From Acidimicrobiaceae bacterium (GTDB lineage Bacteria > Actinomycetota > Acidimicrobiia > Acidimicrobiales > RAAP-2), in contig DAIDKS010000019.1 of the NCBI GenBank assembly GCA_027449885.1, forward strand, positions 1 to 64,000: a DNA stretch of 64,000 nt. The letters are read 5' to 3'. The notes beneath the pieces are model-generated. The model had not been told where the DNA came from and did no database searches. It saw nothing but the letters and a program-made list of their open reading frames with translations. This document shows, in pieces, positions 54,464 through 63,779 of the stretch. A program made the position numbers and the translations under genes. Position 1 is the stretch's first letter; the number at the start of each line of letters is the position of its first letter.

Positions 54464-57462
54464 CGGCGCGTGGCGCGCTCGGCGGCCGCGAGGACCTCCT
54501 CGGGCACCACCGTTCCCGGTCGGTTGGCCGGGTCGTTCGCGAGGAAGCGCCCGATGACCGGGATCTCGGTGATGGACTCGGCCCGGAGGGTCGCCGCGAC
54601 GACCGGGACGAAGGACTCGGCGGCGGGGTAGACGAGGTAGCGGGGCAGCCAGGTCGGCTGGTACTTCGCGTTGAAGGACCACAGGGTCTCGATCGGCAGG
54701 ATGCCCGAGAGGCGCTTGAGGGCCCAGCGCTCGATGCGGGTGAAGGTCCCCTCGCCCCGCTCCCCGTCGAGGACCGAGCGGAAGGCCGCGAAGTTGAGGC
54801 TCAGCCCGCGCCCGCCGTGCTCGCGCAGGTACTCGATCGTCGAGCAGAGGGCGTAGTCGATCAGTCCGTTGGGGTGCTCGCCGGGGTCGCGGCGCATGAG
54901 GTCGAGCGAGTAGCCGTTGAGGGCCGGCGAGGGCACGAACTGCAGGACGGCCGCTGGTCGCTGGTCGGGTCCGAGGACGATCGTGAGGAGCAGGCCCTCG
55001 TCCTTCGGGTCGAAGAGACGCCCCAGCATCATCGAGAAGCCCCGCTCCCCGTCGCCCCGGCGCAGCATGGCGATGAGCTCGAGCAGCGCCGGCACCCGGG
55101 CCGGGTCGATGGTCGCGGGGTCGGCGAACTCGACCGTGTAGCCGTGGCGGGCCAGGCGGGAGCAGGCCTGGCGGAGCCCCTTCATCTTGCCGCCCTCGAG
55201 GGAGAAGGTCGGGCAGTCGACGATGGCCTCGTCGCCGAGGTAGATCGAGTGCAGCCCGGCCGCGTGGTAGATGGGGAGCCACTCGGCGCCGGCGCCCATC
55301 ACGGCGATCGTCCAGCCCCGCGACTCGGCGTAGGCGCGGAAGGAGGAGAAGGCGCTCACGCGCTCGGCCTCGGGCCCGACCGGGTCGGGCGAGACGAGGG
55401 CGACCCCGCCGTAGACGGCGTAGGCGACCAGGGTGTCGCGGAAGAAGAAGAACTGCTTGTCGTCGCGCAGGGCGAAGTAGTCGAGCGTGCCCCGTCCGTG
55501 GCGCCGGACGATCTCCCGGGCCCGCAGCTCGGCGAGGCGGCGCTCGGTGGAGCCGGCGTGGGTCGAGATGCGCCGGTCGACGACCGGCCGCGTCACCAGG
55601 TAGAGGGCCGTCACGATGAGGGTGAACCCGACGGCCGTGAGCGAGGCGGTGGCGAAGTCGCCCACCCGATCGGGCAGGGGGATCGCCGTGACGCCGACGA
55701 GGCGCTCGACGACGGCCGCGAGCACCGTCGGCCAGCTCGGCAGGTGGGTGTGGCGACCGGTCGCCTCGATGCCGAGGGTGGCGACCACCACGGCGAAGAG
55801 GGCGAGCAGTCCGACGCGGGGCAGGGCCTCGCGGGCGCTCGAGCGGTCGGTGGCCGCGCTGAAGTGCGAGCGCGTGAGCACGAGGAAGGCGAGGATGGCG
55901 ACGGCGAGCAGGGGAGAGAGGAGGCTCCCCGCGCGTACCAGGTGGGCGACGGCGGTGGCCCCGAGAGCGATCACCGCGACGGTCCAGGCGCGGCGCTGAC
56001 CGCGGCGCAGCCCGCGCGCGAGCATGATCATCGCCACGCCGGCGAGGGCGGTGAGGGCGGCGGCCGACCGGGCGACGCCCAGGGGGAGGAGGGTCTCCAC
56101 GGCGCGGAGCCGGCCCCGCAGCGGGGGCAGGGTCGTGACGGCGACGTCGATCAGGCCGTCGAGGAGGATCAGGCCGCTCGCCACGCGGCGAATCGTCCGC
56201 TCCCGGCGCTGCGCCTCGAGGGAGCCGACCGAGACGGGGTAGGGGTCGCCCATCGGCCACGACCCCGCGAGGCCGGTCGTCGTCGGGAGGGCCGGCTGGA
56301 CCGGCGCGTCGGCCACGATCCGCTCGAGGAGTCGGCCCCGGCGCCGTCGCGGTGACTGACCGGCGTAGAGGCGGACCTGGACGGCGCTCGCCGCCTCCAC
56401 CTCGACGATGCCCAGCCGCTCGACGGTCGTGAAGACCGGGGGCAGTCCGAACCGCCCGTGGCGCTCGATCGCCACGACGCGGGAGGGTCCGGGGGCGGCG
56501 CAGACGCCGCGGTCGAGGAAGGCGAGGGCCGGGCGGGGAGCCCCGCCGACGACGGCCCCGGCGCCGCCGCGCTCGGCGACGCGCCGGGCGTACTCGAGGG
56601 CGGCCACTCCGGCGACCGTGGTCTGGGCCAGGGGCTCGGCGAGGGCCGGGGTGGCGGTGCGGGCGGTGTGGTCGAAGCGCCGCCGCACGAGCAGTCCGGC
56701 GACGGCGGCGACCGCCCCCTCGATCAGGGCGACGAGGGCCAGGGTCACGAGGAGGTGGCCCCAGAACCCGACGGGGTGGGGGGTGTGGAGCCCGACGTGG
56801 ACCCTCAGGTGGAACTCGTGGTGGGTGAGGTGGTTGAGGACCGAGGCGAGCGTGCTGTAGAGGTCGGCGAAGAGGATCAGCAGGATCGGCGCCCACACCC
56901 AGGGCCCGAGGCGCCGGTAGAGGACGCGCGAGGCGGCGAAGCGGGCGAGCGCGTCGGGGTCCTCGAGGCGGTCGGCGTCCACGCGCTCCGTCGCCGGCAC
57001 GCGGTCGAGGTCGGTGGCGCAGGAGCCGGCCGCGATGGCGAGGTCGCGGACCCCGCCCGAGGCGGCCACCTGGCAGAGGACCTCGCCGGCGAACTCGACC
57101 CCCAGCGCCTCGAAGGGGGCCCGGGCCGCCTCGCGCGTGGCGAAGTCCCCGTCGAGCCGTCCCGGGAGCACGACGCACCGGTGCTCGGGCAGTCGGCAGA
57201 ACGCGGCGAGGGCGCGGGCGAGCTCCGGCCGGGCCGCGAGCGTGGCGCGGGCGACCTCGGCGAGGTCCTCGCCCGGCTCCGGGCGCAGGAGGTTCCCCGC
57301 GAGGACGACGACGGCCGCGTCGTCGATCGTGGCGAGGAGGTCGAGGAACTCGCGCAGGGGGCGTCCCGCCGGATCGACGGCCGCCGAGAGGGCCAGGTCG
57401 CTCAGGACGTAGACGTGATGCCCGTAGGGAATTGGTAGCGTGAGACGGTCGGTCGCTCCCAC
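54460..57462 (-). CDS. Fusion: degenerate metallophosphoesterase-like N-terminus, TM region, MprF-type (DUF2156) C-terminal domain
   Basis: N-term YVLSDLALS / VVVLAGNLL / VVLPGRLDGD; C-term LDYFALRDDKQFFFFRDTLVAYAVYGGVALVSPDPVGP...GGKMKGLRQACSRLARHGYTVEFADP; GTG start at 57462. Confidence 0.8.
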   Translation of the reverse strand: MGATDRLTLPIPYGHHVYVLSDLALSAAVDPAGRPLREFLDLLATIDDAAVVVLAGNLLRPEPGEDLAEVARATLAARPELARALAAFCRLPEHRCVVLPGRLDGDFATREAARAPFEALGVEFAGEVLCQVAASGGVRDLAIAAGSCATDLDRVPATERVDADRLEDPDALARFAASRVLYRRLGPWVWAPILLILFADLYSTLASVLNHLTHHEFHLRVHVGLHTPHPVGFWGHLLVTLALVALIEGAVAAVAGLLVRRRFDHTARTATPALAEPLAQTTVAGVAALEYARRVAERGGAGAVVGGAPRPALAFLDRGVCAAPGPSRVVAIERHGRFGLPPVFTTVERLGIVEVEAASAVQVRLYAGQSPRRRRGRLLERIVADAPVQPALPTTTGLAGSWPMGDPYPVSVGSLEAQRRERTIRRVASGLILLDGLIDVAVTTLPPLRGRLRAVETLLPLGVARSAAALTALAGVAMIMLARGLRRGQRRAWTVAVIALGATAVAHLVRAGSLLSPLLAVAILAFLVLTRSHFSAATDRSSAREALPRVGLLALFAVVVATLGIEATGRHTHLPSWPTVLAAVVERLVGVTAIPLPDRVGDFATASLTAVGFTLIVTALYLVTRPVVDRRISTHAGSTERRLAELRAREIVRRHGRGTLDYFALRDDKQFFFFRDTLVAYAVYGGVALVSPDPVGPEAERVSAFSSFRAYAESRGWTIAVMGAGAEWLPIYHAAGLHSIYLGDEAIVDCPTFSLEGGKMKGLRQACSRLARHGYTVEFADPATIDPARVPALLELIAMLRRGDGERGFSMMLGRLFDPKDEGLLLTIVLGPDQRPAAVLQFVPSPALNGYSLDLMRRDPGEHPNGLIDYALCSTIEYLREHGGRGLSLNFAAFRSVLDGERGEGTFTRIERWALKRLSGILPIETLWSFNAKYQPTWLPRYLVYPAAESFVPVVAATLRAESITEIPVIGRFLANDPANRPGTVVPEEVLAAAERATRR

Positions 57463-57495
57463 GAGCCCAGTCTCGCAGAGTCGGCGGGACGACCG

Positions 57496-57987
57496 GTGAG
57501 GACCATGGACGAGGCACCCCTGAACTGGCGATGGCGGGCCGACCCGGTGCCCGGGGGACCCGCCGTGATCTTCGACATCGACGGCGTCCTGGCCGACGCC
57601 GCCGGTCGCCAGCACTACCTGGAGTGGGGCGACTGGCGCGCCTTCTTCGACGCCTGCGGGGACGACCCGGTGGTCGAGGAGATCGACCGCCTGCTGGACC
57701 TGCTCGACGCCGACCTCTCGATCGTGCTGCTCACCGGTCGGCCGCTACGGGTCCAGCCCCACACGCTCGGCTGGCTCGAGCGCTACCAGGTGCGCTGGGA
57801 CCTGCTCGTGATGCGCCCCTACGGCGACAGCCGGGACGTCGACCACTTCAAGCGGGCCGCCCTCACGGGGCTGCGCGACCACGGCTTCGACGTGCGCCTG
57901 GCCCTCGACGACGACCCGAAGAACCACGCGATGTACGTGGACGAGGGCGTCCCGTGCATCTACATCCACTCCGGCTACTACCCCTAG
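57496..57987 (+). CDS. HAD-superfamily phosphatase domain protein
   Basis: VIFDIDGVLADAAGRQHYL, IVLLTGRPLRVQPHT, VRLALDDDPKNHAMYVDEGVPCIYIHSGYYP. Confidence 0.8.
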   Translation: MRTMDEAPLNWRWRADPVPGGPAVIFDIDGVLADAAGRQHYLEWGDWRAFFDACGDDPVVEEIDRLLDLLDADLSIVLLTGRPLRVQPHTLGWLERYQVRWDLLVMRPYGDSRDVDHFKRAALTGLRDHGFDVRLALDDDPKNHAMYVDEGVPCIYIHSGYYP

Positions 57988-59399
57988 TCCCGGCCGGCGA
58001 GCACCTCGCGGGCGACGGCGCGACCCGACGCGATCGAGGCCGGGACCCCGACGCCGTCGTAGGAGCTGCCGGCGAGGTGGAGGCCCACGCGCGCGGCCGC
58101 GGCCCGGGCCCGCTCGACGAGGGCGGCGTGGCCCACCCTGTACTGCGCGAGTCCCTCGGTCCAGCGCGAGACCGCGACCTCGCGCGGCGCGCCGGCGCCC
58201 ACGAGGAGGCCCAGTTCCTCGACGACGCGGGCGACGAGCGCGTCGTCGTCCATCTCGCTCCAGCGCCGGTCGTCGATCCGCCCGACGTGGACCCGCAGCA
58301 GCGTCTCGCCCTCGCGCGCGAGGTGGGGCCACTTGCGATCGAGGAAGGTGAGCGCCGTCGTCATCATGGTCCCCCCGTCCCGCCACGGCGTGCCCAGGGG
58401 GACGAGCACACCGGTCCCGGCGGGGGGCAGTCGGAGGTCGTCGGCCCCGAAGAGCAGCGCGACCATGGCCGCTCCGGCCCGGTCGACCCGGGCGAGGGCC
58501 GCGAGGTCGTCGTCGAGCCCCCCGACGAGCTGGGCGGTGGCGACGGCCGGGGTCGCCAGGATCACGGCGTCGGCCGGGGTGACCGTCGCGTCGGTCTCGA
58601 CGAGCCACCGGGGTCCCGTTGCGGCCCGCCGCACCGCGCTCACGGCGACGCCCGTGCGCACGAGGACCCCGCGCTCCTCGAGCGCCCGACGCAGGGTGGG
58701 GGGCAGGGAGCCGAGGCCGTCGCGCAGCGAGTAGAAGGCCGGCCCCGTCGGCGTGGGGGCCGCGTCCGTCGGCGCCGGCGGCGTCAGCGCCTTCATGAGG
58801 GATCCCCCGCGACGCGCCGCGGCGAGCAGCGGGGGGAAGACGGTCGCGGCGGAGAGGTCGTCGATCCGTCCGGCCTGGATGCCCCCGATCATGGGCTCGA
58901 CGATCGTCGCGGCGATCTCGTCGCCGAGCTTCGTGCGCACGATGCGTCCGATCGAGGCGTCCTCGCCGACCTCGAGGGGGGCCGGCCACCAGAGGTCGCG
59001 GCGGGCGGCCCAGCGGGCCCGCCAGGACAGGCCGGCCTCGCGTACCGCGTCGACCGTGGTGGGCACGCCGAGGGAGAGGGAGCGGGGGATCGGCACCAGT
59101 CGGGCGCCCACGTAGAGGGAGGCCCCGCTCGCGGCGATCGGGACGAGGTCGTCGGCGCGCCCGAGCTCGGTGATGAGCTGGGTCGCCTCGGGTCGGCGGG
59201 CCAGGTAGCCGTCGGGCCCGAGGTCGACGGTCCGCCCCCCGAAGGTCCCCGCGAGGAGGGGTCCGCCCACGCGCCCGGCGGCTTCGATCACCTCGACGCG
59301 GGGCGCGTCCGGTCCGGGGCCGGACGGCCCCCCGGTCAGCTCCCAGGCCGCCGCCAGGCCGGCGAGGCCGCCGCCCACGACGACGACCGAGCGCGTCAC
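57984..59399 (-). CDS. hemY: Protoporphyrinogen/coproporphyrinogen III oxidase (FAD-dependent, HemY/CgoX-like)
   Basis: VVVVGGGLAGLAAAWEL, GRTVDLGPDGYLARRPEA, AGRIDDLSAATVFPPLLAAARRGGSL; adjacent to hemH-hemE. Confidence 0.88.
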   Translation of the reverse strand: MTRSVVVVGGGLAGLAAAWELTGGPSGPGPDAPRVEVIEAAGRVGGPLLAGTFGGRTVDLGPDGYLARRPEATQLITELGRADDLVPIAASGASLYVGARLVPIPRSLSLGVPTTVDAVREAGLSWRARWAARRDLWWPAPLEVGEDASIGRIVRTKLGDEIAATIVEPMIGGIQAGRIDDLSAATVFPPLLAAARRGGSLMKALTPPAPTDAAPTPTGPAFYSLRDGLGSLPPTLRRALEERGVLVRTGVAVSAVRRAATGPRWLVETDATVTPADAVILATPAVATAQLVGGLDDDLAALARVDRAGAAMVALLFGADDLRLPPAGTGVLVPLGTPWRDGGTMMTTALTFLDRKWPHLAREGETLLRVHVGRIDDRRWSEMDDDALVARVVEELGLLVGAGAPREVAVSRWTEGLAQYRVGHAALVERARAAAARVGLHLAGSSYDGVGVPASIASGRAVAREVLAGRD

Positions 59400-60301
59400 G
59401 AGTGGGCGACGACGACGTCGGCCAGGACGTCGATGAAGGCCGGGTCGGCGTTGAGCGAGGCCGTGCGCACCAGGGTGATCCCGACCTCGCGGGCGACGGT
59501 CTGGGCGTCCACGTCGATGTCGTAGAGGACCTCGAGGTGGTCGGCGACGAAGCCGATGGGGCAGGAGACGACGTCGGTGACGCCCTCGCGGGCCTTGGTG
59601 CGCAGGACCTCGAGGATGTCGGGTCCGATCCACGGGTCGGCGGTGCGCCCGGCCGACTGCCAGGCGACGTCGTAGCGCTCGACGCCGGCGAGCTCCGCCG
59701 CCCGCCGCGCGCTCTCGGCGAGCTGGTCGGGGTAGGTGTCGCCGCGCTCGAGGATCCGCTGGGGCAGCGAGTGGGCGGAGAAGATCACCTCGGTCGTCGC
59801 GCGCCGGGCCGGGTCGAGGGTGGCGAGCGCCGCGCGCACTCGTCGGGCGATCAGTTCGAGGAACCCGGGAGTGTCCCACCACGCCCCGACCGGGCGGAAG
59901 GCGACGTCCGGCCCGAGGGCCTCGCGCGCGCGGGCCATGTACTCGTCCGTCGACATGGACGACGAGTGCGGGGCGAGGGCCAGGCCGATGACCTCGGTGA
60001 CGCCGTCCGCGGCGAAGCTCGCGGCCGTCTCCTCGATGAGTGGCGGCTCGTACTTCGCGCCGAAGCGCACGTCGTAGTGGAGGGGGTAGCGGCGCGCGAG
60101 CGTCGCCGAGAGCGCGTCGACCTGCTCGCGGGTGCGCGCGGCGAGGGGCGAGGCGCCCCCGATCGCGTCGTAGCGCCGGACGAGGTCGGCCAGGAGCTCG
60201 GGGGTCGGCGGTCGACCGTGGCGAATGCGGGTGTAGTAGGGCGCCACCGCCTCACGGCTCGACGGGGTGCCGTAGGCCATCACGAGGACTCCGGTCGTCA
60301 T
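59396..60301 (-). CDS. hemH: Ferrochelatase
   Basis: GVLVMAYGTPSS, EVIFSAHSLPQRILERGDTYPDQL, VVSCPIGFVADHLEVLYDIDVDA. Confidence 0.94.
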   Translation of the reverse strand: MTTGVLVMAYGTPSSREAVAPYYTRIRHGRPPTPELLADLVRRYDAIGGASPLAARTREQVDALSATLARRYPLHYDVRFGAKYEPPLIEETAASFAADGVTEVIGLALAPHSSSMSTDEYMARAREALGPDVAFRPVGAWWDTPGFLELIARRVRAALATLDPARRATTEVIFSAHSLPQRILERGDTYPDQLAESARRAAELAGVERYDVAWQSAGRTADPWIGPDILEVLRTKAREGVTDVVSCPIGFVADHLEVLYDIDVDAQTVAREVGITLVRTASLNADPAFIDVLADVVVAHS

Positions 60302-61341
60302 ACCCCGGCCCTCCCCTCGTCGTGGACCACCCGAACGATGGCCTCGAGCACGGCGGGGTCCGTCGACGGTAGGACGCCGTGACCGAGGTTGAAGACGTGT
60401 CCCGGGGCCGTCCCCGCCCGCGCGAGCACCTCGCGCGCGGCGGCGACGCCGAGGTCGACGTCACTGACGCACCGGGCGGGGTCGAGGTTGCCCTGGACGG
60501 CACGGTCGCCGACCCGACCACGGGCGGTGTCGAGGTCGACGCGCCAGTCGACGCCCACGACGTCGCTGCCGGCGCTCGCCATGAGGTCGAGTAGCTCCCC
60601 GGTGCCGACCCCGAACAGGATCGTCGGCACGCCGAGGTCGGCCACGCCCTCGAGGACGCGCTGGGTGGGCTCGAGGGCGAAGCGGCGGTACTCGTCGCGC
60701 GAGAGCGACCCGGCCCAGGAGTCGAAGAGCTGCAGGGCCCGCGCCCCGTGGGCCACCTGGAGTCGCAGGAAGGCGATGGTGATCTCGACGAGCCGATCGC
60801 TCATCGCGGCGAAGAGCGCCGGGTCGCGGTGCATCAGGCCCTTCACGTTGACGAAGTCGCGGCTCGGTGCGCCCTCGACGAGGTAGCTCGCCACGGTGAA
60901 GGGGGCGCCGGCGAAGCCGATGAGGGGGACGTCGGGAGAGAGCTCGGCGACGACCCGATCGACCGTCGCGGTGACGTGGGCGACGTCGCCCGCCTCGAGG
61001 GCGCGGAGTCGCTCGAGGTCGGCGCGCGTGCGCAGGGGACGCTCGACGACGGGCCCGCGGCCCGGGACGACGTCGACGCCGACGCCGATGGCGTGGTAGG
61101 GCACGACGATGTCCGAGAAGAGGATGGCCGCGTCGACGCCGTAGCGCCGCACCGGCTGGAGGGTCACCTCGGCCGCGACGGCCGGGTCGGCGATCGCCTC
61201 GAGGATCGAGCCGCTCCCCCGCAGGGCCCGGTACTCCGGCAGCGATCGTCCGGCTTGGCGCATGAACCACACCGGGACGTGGTCGACGCGTTCCCCCCGG
61301 CACGCTCGCAACAGGACTGGCTCCACGATCTCCTCCGCCAT
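60298..61341 (-). CDS. hemE: Uroporphyrinogen decarboxylase (start ATG 61341 or GTG 61326)
   Basis: PVWFMRQAGRSLPEYR, FAGAPFTVASYLVEG, QLFDSWAGSLSRDEYRRF, FNLGHGVLPSTDP. Confidence 0.95.
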   Translation of the reverse strand: MAEEIVEPVLLRACRGERVDHVPVWFMRQAGRSLPEYRALRGSGSILEAIADPAVAAEVTLQPVRRYGVDAAILFSDIVVPYHAIGVGVDVVPGRGPVVERPLRTRADLERLRALEAGDVAHVTATVDRVVAELSPDVPLIGFAGAPFTVASYLVEGAPSRDFVNVKGLMHRDPALFAAMSDRLVEITIAFLRLQVAHGARALQLFDSWAGSLSRDEYRRFALEPTQRVLEGVADLGVPTILFGVGTGELLDLMASAGSDVVGVDWRVDLDTARGRVGDRAVQGNLDPARCVSDVDLGVAAAREVLARAGTAPGHVFNLGHGVLPSTDPAVLEAIVRVVHDEGRAGV

Positions 61342-61420
61342 CCAGCCTACGGGGAGCGGGCGGGAGAGGAGACCCGTGAGGGCCACTAGAATCGTCAGAC
61401 CCGTTTCGAGGGAGTCGTTG

Positions 61421-63724
61421 ATGGCCCACCAGCGCGAGATCTCCGAGGAGCAGGCCTTCCTCGACCGTGCCCTCGCGGCCCTGGATCACATGCGAGCGGA
61501 GGCGCGGGCCCTGCGCGACAGCGTGGCGGTGGCCTCGATGCGCGGCGCGGGTGACCTCGTGGAGCGCGACGTCGTGATGGGCACGGCGCTCCAGCGCCTG
61601 GACCAGCTGGCCATCGGCGATCAGCCCCTGTTCTTCGGTCGCATCGACTACGCGCCCGACGGCGACGGCCCCGGCGACGCGTTCCACGTGGGGCGCCTCG
61701 CCGTCTCCGACGAGAACCTGAACCCGCTGGTCGTCGACTGGCGCGCGCCCGTGGCCGAGCCCTTCTATCGGGCGACCGGCGTCGAGCCGCTACGCCTGGC
61801 GCGACGGCGCCACGTGGCGATCCGCGCCCGCGAGGTGGTCGGCGTGGAGGACGAGTTCTTCGCGGGCGCCGACGGCGACCTGGCCCTGTCCGACGACGAG
61901 GTGCGCGCCGTGACCGACGAGGGCCTGGTCGACGGCGGCTTCGCCCTCGGCGGGCCGGCGGCCCTCCTCGCCGCGCTCGGGCGGGCCCGCACGGGCCGCA
62001 TGGGCGACATAGTGGCGACGATCCAGGGGGAGCAGGACCGCGTCATCCGCACGCCGCTGCCCGGGATCCTCCTCGTCCAGGGGGGACCGGGAACGGGCAA
62101 GACCGCGGTCGCCCTGCACCGCGCGGCCTACCTCCTCTACACCCACCGCGCGACCCTGGAGCGTCAGGGCGTCCTCGTCGTCGGACCGAATCCGCTCTTC
62201 CTCAACTACATCGAGAACGTGCTGCCCTCGCTCGGCGAGTCCGGCGTCACCCTCTCGACGATCGCCGGCCTCGTGCCGAACGTGCCGGTCCGCGGGCGCG
62301 ACGGGGAGGCGGTGGCCCGGCTGAAGGGTGACCCCCGCATGGTCCGGGTCATCGCCCAGGCCGTGCGGACCCGCGAGCGGCCCCTGCGCCGCGACGTGGA
62401 GATCCCGCTCGGTCGGGCCGTCCTCGTGCTGCGCGCCGCCGACACGGTCGACGTGGTGGAGCGGGCGCGCCGGCGTCCGGGCAACCACAACCAGCGGCGC
62501 TCGGCCGTGGGGCGCGAGATCGCTCAGCGCCTGGCCCAGCGCTACTACGACCGCTTCGTGCGCGACGAGGGCGAGGGTGTGAGCGGCGTCGTCGAGCTCG
62601 CCGACCAGATTCGGGCGACGCCGGCCTTCAAGGAGGCCCTCCAGCGGATGTGGCCGCGCCTGTCCGGCCAGGAGCTCCTGCACGACCTGTTCGGGGCCCC
62701 GGCCCTGATCCGGGCCGCGGGACGGGGCGTGCTCCGTGACGAGGAGTGCGAGATGCTCGTGCGCCCGCGCTCGAGCTCGCTCGACGAGATCCCCTGGACG
62801 ATCGCCGACACGGCCCTCGTCGACGAGGCCCGCGTCCTGCTCGGGCCCCGTCGCCGTCCCCGTCCCGCCACCAAGAGCGTGGAGGCCTTCCTGGAGGGCG
62901 TCGACCTCGACAGCTACAGCGGCGACGTGCGCGCCGCCGCGTTGCGCGAGGCGGCGCGCCTGGCCGCCGCCGCGCCCGAGGAGCGCGACGAGGCCGAGTT
63001 CGTCACCTACGGCCACATCGTGGTCGACGAGGCCCAGGATCTCTCGGTCATGCAGCTACGGGTACTGCGCCGACGCGACCTCGCGGGATCGATGACGATC
63101 GTCGGCGACATGGGCCAGTCGACGGCGACGGCCGCCGTCTCGTCGTGGGACACCGTGCTCGACGCCCTCGAGCCCCGGCGTCCCGTCACGCGCGTCGACC
63201 TCACCGTCAGCTACCGCACCCCGGAGGAGGTCCTCGACGCCGCCGCGCCGACGCTGGCCGCGTCGGGGAGCGACCTCGAGCCGCCCCGACCCGTCCGGCG
63301 CGCCGGGACGAGTCCGGAGATCCGCTGCCTCGACGACGAGGGGGCCCTCGCCGCCGAGCTGGCGCCGATCGTGGCGCGGGAGCTGGCGGCCGTCGCCCCC
63401 GGGCGGGTCGCCGTCATCGCCCCGGAGAGCCGGGTCGAGGAGATCTGCCGTCGTCTGGTGGCCGACGGGCTGGCCGCCGTCGACCCCACGGTCGAGGAGT
63501 CGGCGGGACTCGCCGCGGACCTCGTCGTCGTGGCGGCCGAGGGGGCGCACGGGCTCGAGTTCGACGCCGTGGTCGTGGTGGACCCCGTCACCATCGCCGC
63601 GCGGGGCTCGGCGGCCGGCGCGCCCACGCCGCGCGGCCTGCGCACGCTCTACGTGGCGATGACGCGCCCGACGCGCCGACTCACCGTCCTCGGGGTCGGA
63701 TCCCTCCCGGCCTCGTTGCTGTGA
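61421..63724 (+). CDS. helD: HelD-like UvrD/Rep-superfamily helicase (RNA polymerase-associated type)
   Basis: YFGRIDY-like FFGRIDYAPDGD, VVDWRAPVAEPFYRAT, QGGPGTGKTAVALHRAAYLLYT, VVDEAQDLSVMQLRVLRRR, GDMGQST. Confidence 0.85.
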   Translation: MAHQREISEEQAFLDRALAALDHMRAEARALRDSVAVASMRGAGDLVERDVVMGTALQRLDQLAIGDQPLFFGRIDYAPDGDGPGDAFHVGRLAVSDENLNPLVVDWRAPVAEPFYRATGVEPLRLARRRHVAIRAREVVGVEDEFFAGADGDLALSDDEVRAVTDEGLVDGGFALGGPAALLAALGRARTGRMGDIVATIQGEQDRVIRTPLPGILLVQGGPGTGKTAVALHRAAYLLYTHRATLERQGVLVVGPNPLFLNYIENVLPSLGESGVTLSTIAGLVPNVPVRGRDGEAVARLKGDPRMVRVIAQAVRTRERPLRRDVEIPLGRAVLVLRAADTVDVVERARRRPGNHNQRRSAVGREIAQRLAQRYYDRFVRDEGEGVSGVVELADQIRATPAFKEALQRMWPRLSGQELLHDLFGAPALIRAAGRGVLRDEECEMLVRPRSSSLDEIPWTIADTALVDEARVLLGPRRRPRPATKSVEAFLEGVDLDSYSGDVRAAALREAARLAAAAPEERDEAEFVTYGHIVVDEAQDLSVMQLRVLRRRDLAGSMTIVGDMGQSTATAAVSSWDTVLDALEPRRPVTRVDLTVSYRTPEEVLDAAAPTLAASGSDLEPPRPVRRAGTSPEIRCLDDEGALAAELAPIVARELAAVAPGRVAVIAPESRVEEICRRLVADGLAAVDPTVEESAGLAADLVVVAAEGAHGLEFDAVVVVDPVTIAARGSAAGAPTPRGLRTLYVAMTRPTRRLTVLGVGSLPASLL

Positions 63725-63766
63725 GGGGTCTTAGGGGCGAAATAGCGGTCATCTCGACCGGTCCAC

Positions 63767-63772
63767 TAGAAA
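63767..63772 (+). promoter_or_regulatory. TAGAAA(T) -10-like box, 7 nt before GTG 63780
   Basis: AT-rich box in GC-rich DNA with leaderless spacing. Confidence 0.5.
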
Positions 63773-63779
63773 TGTCGCC

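Noticed and set aside
53818-56355. 845-aa plus-strand ORF antisense to the MprF fusion
   Set aside because: Low-complexity Glu/Arg/Gly composition; the minus-strand fusion carries real domain motifs
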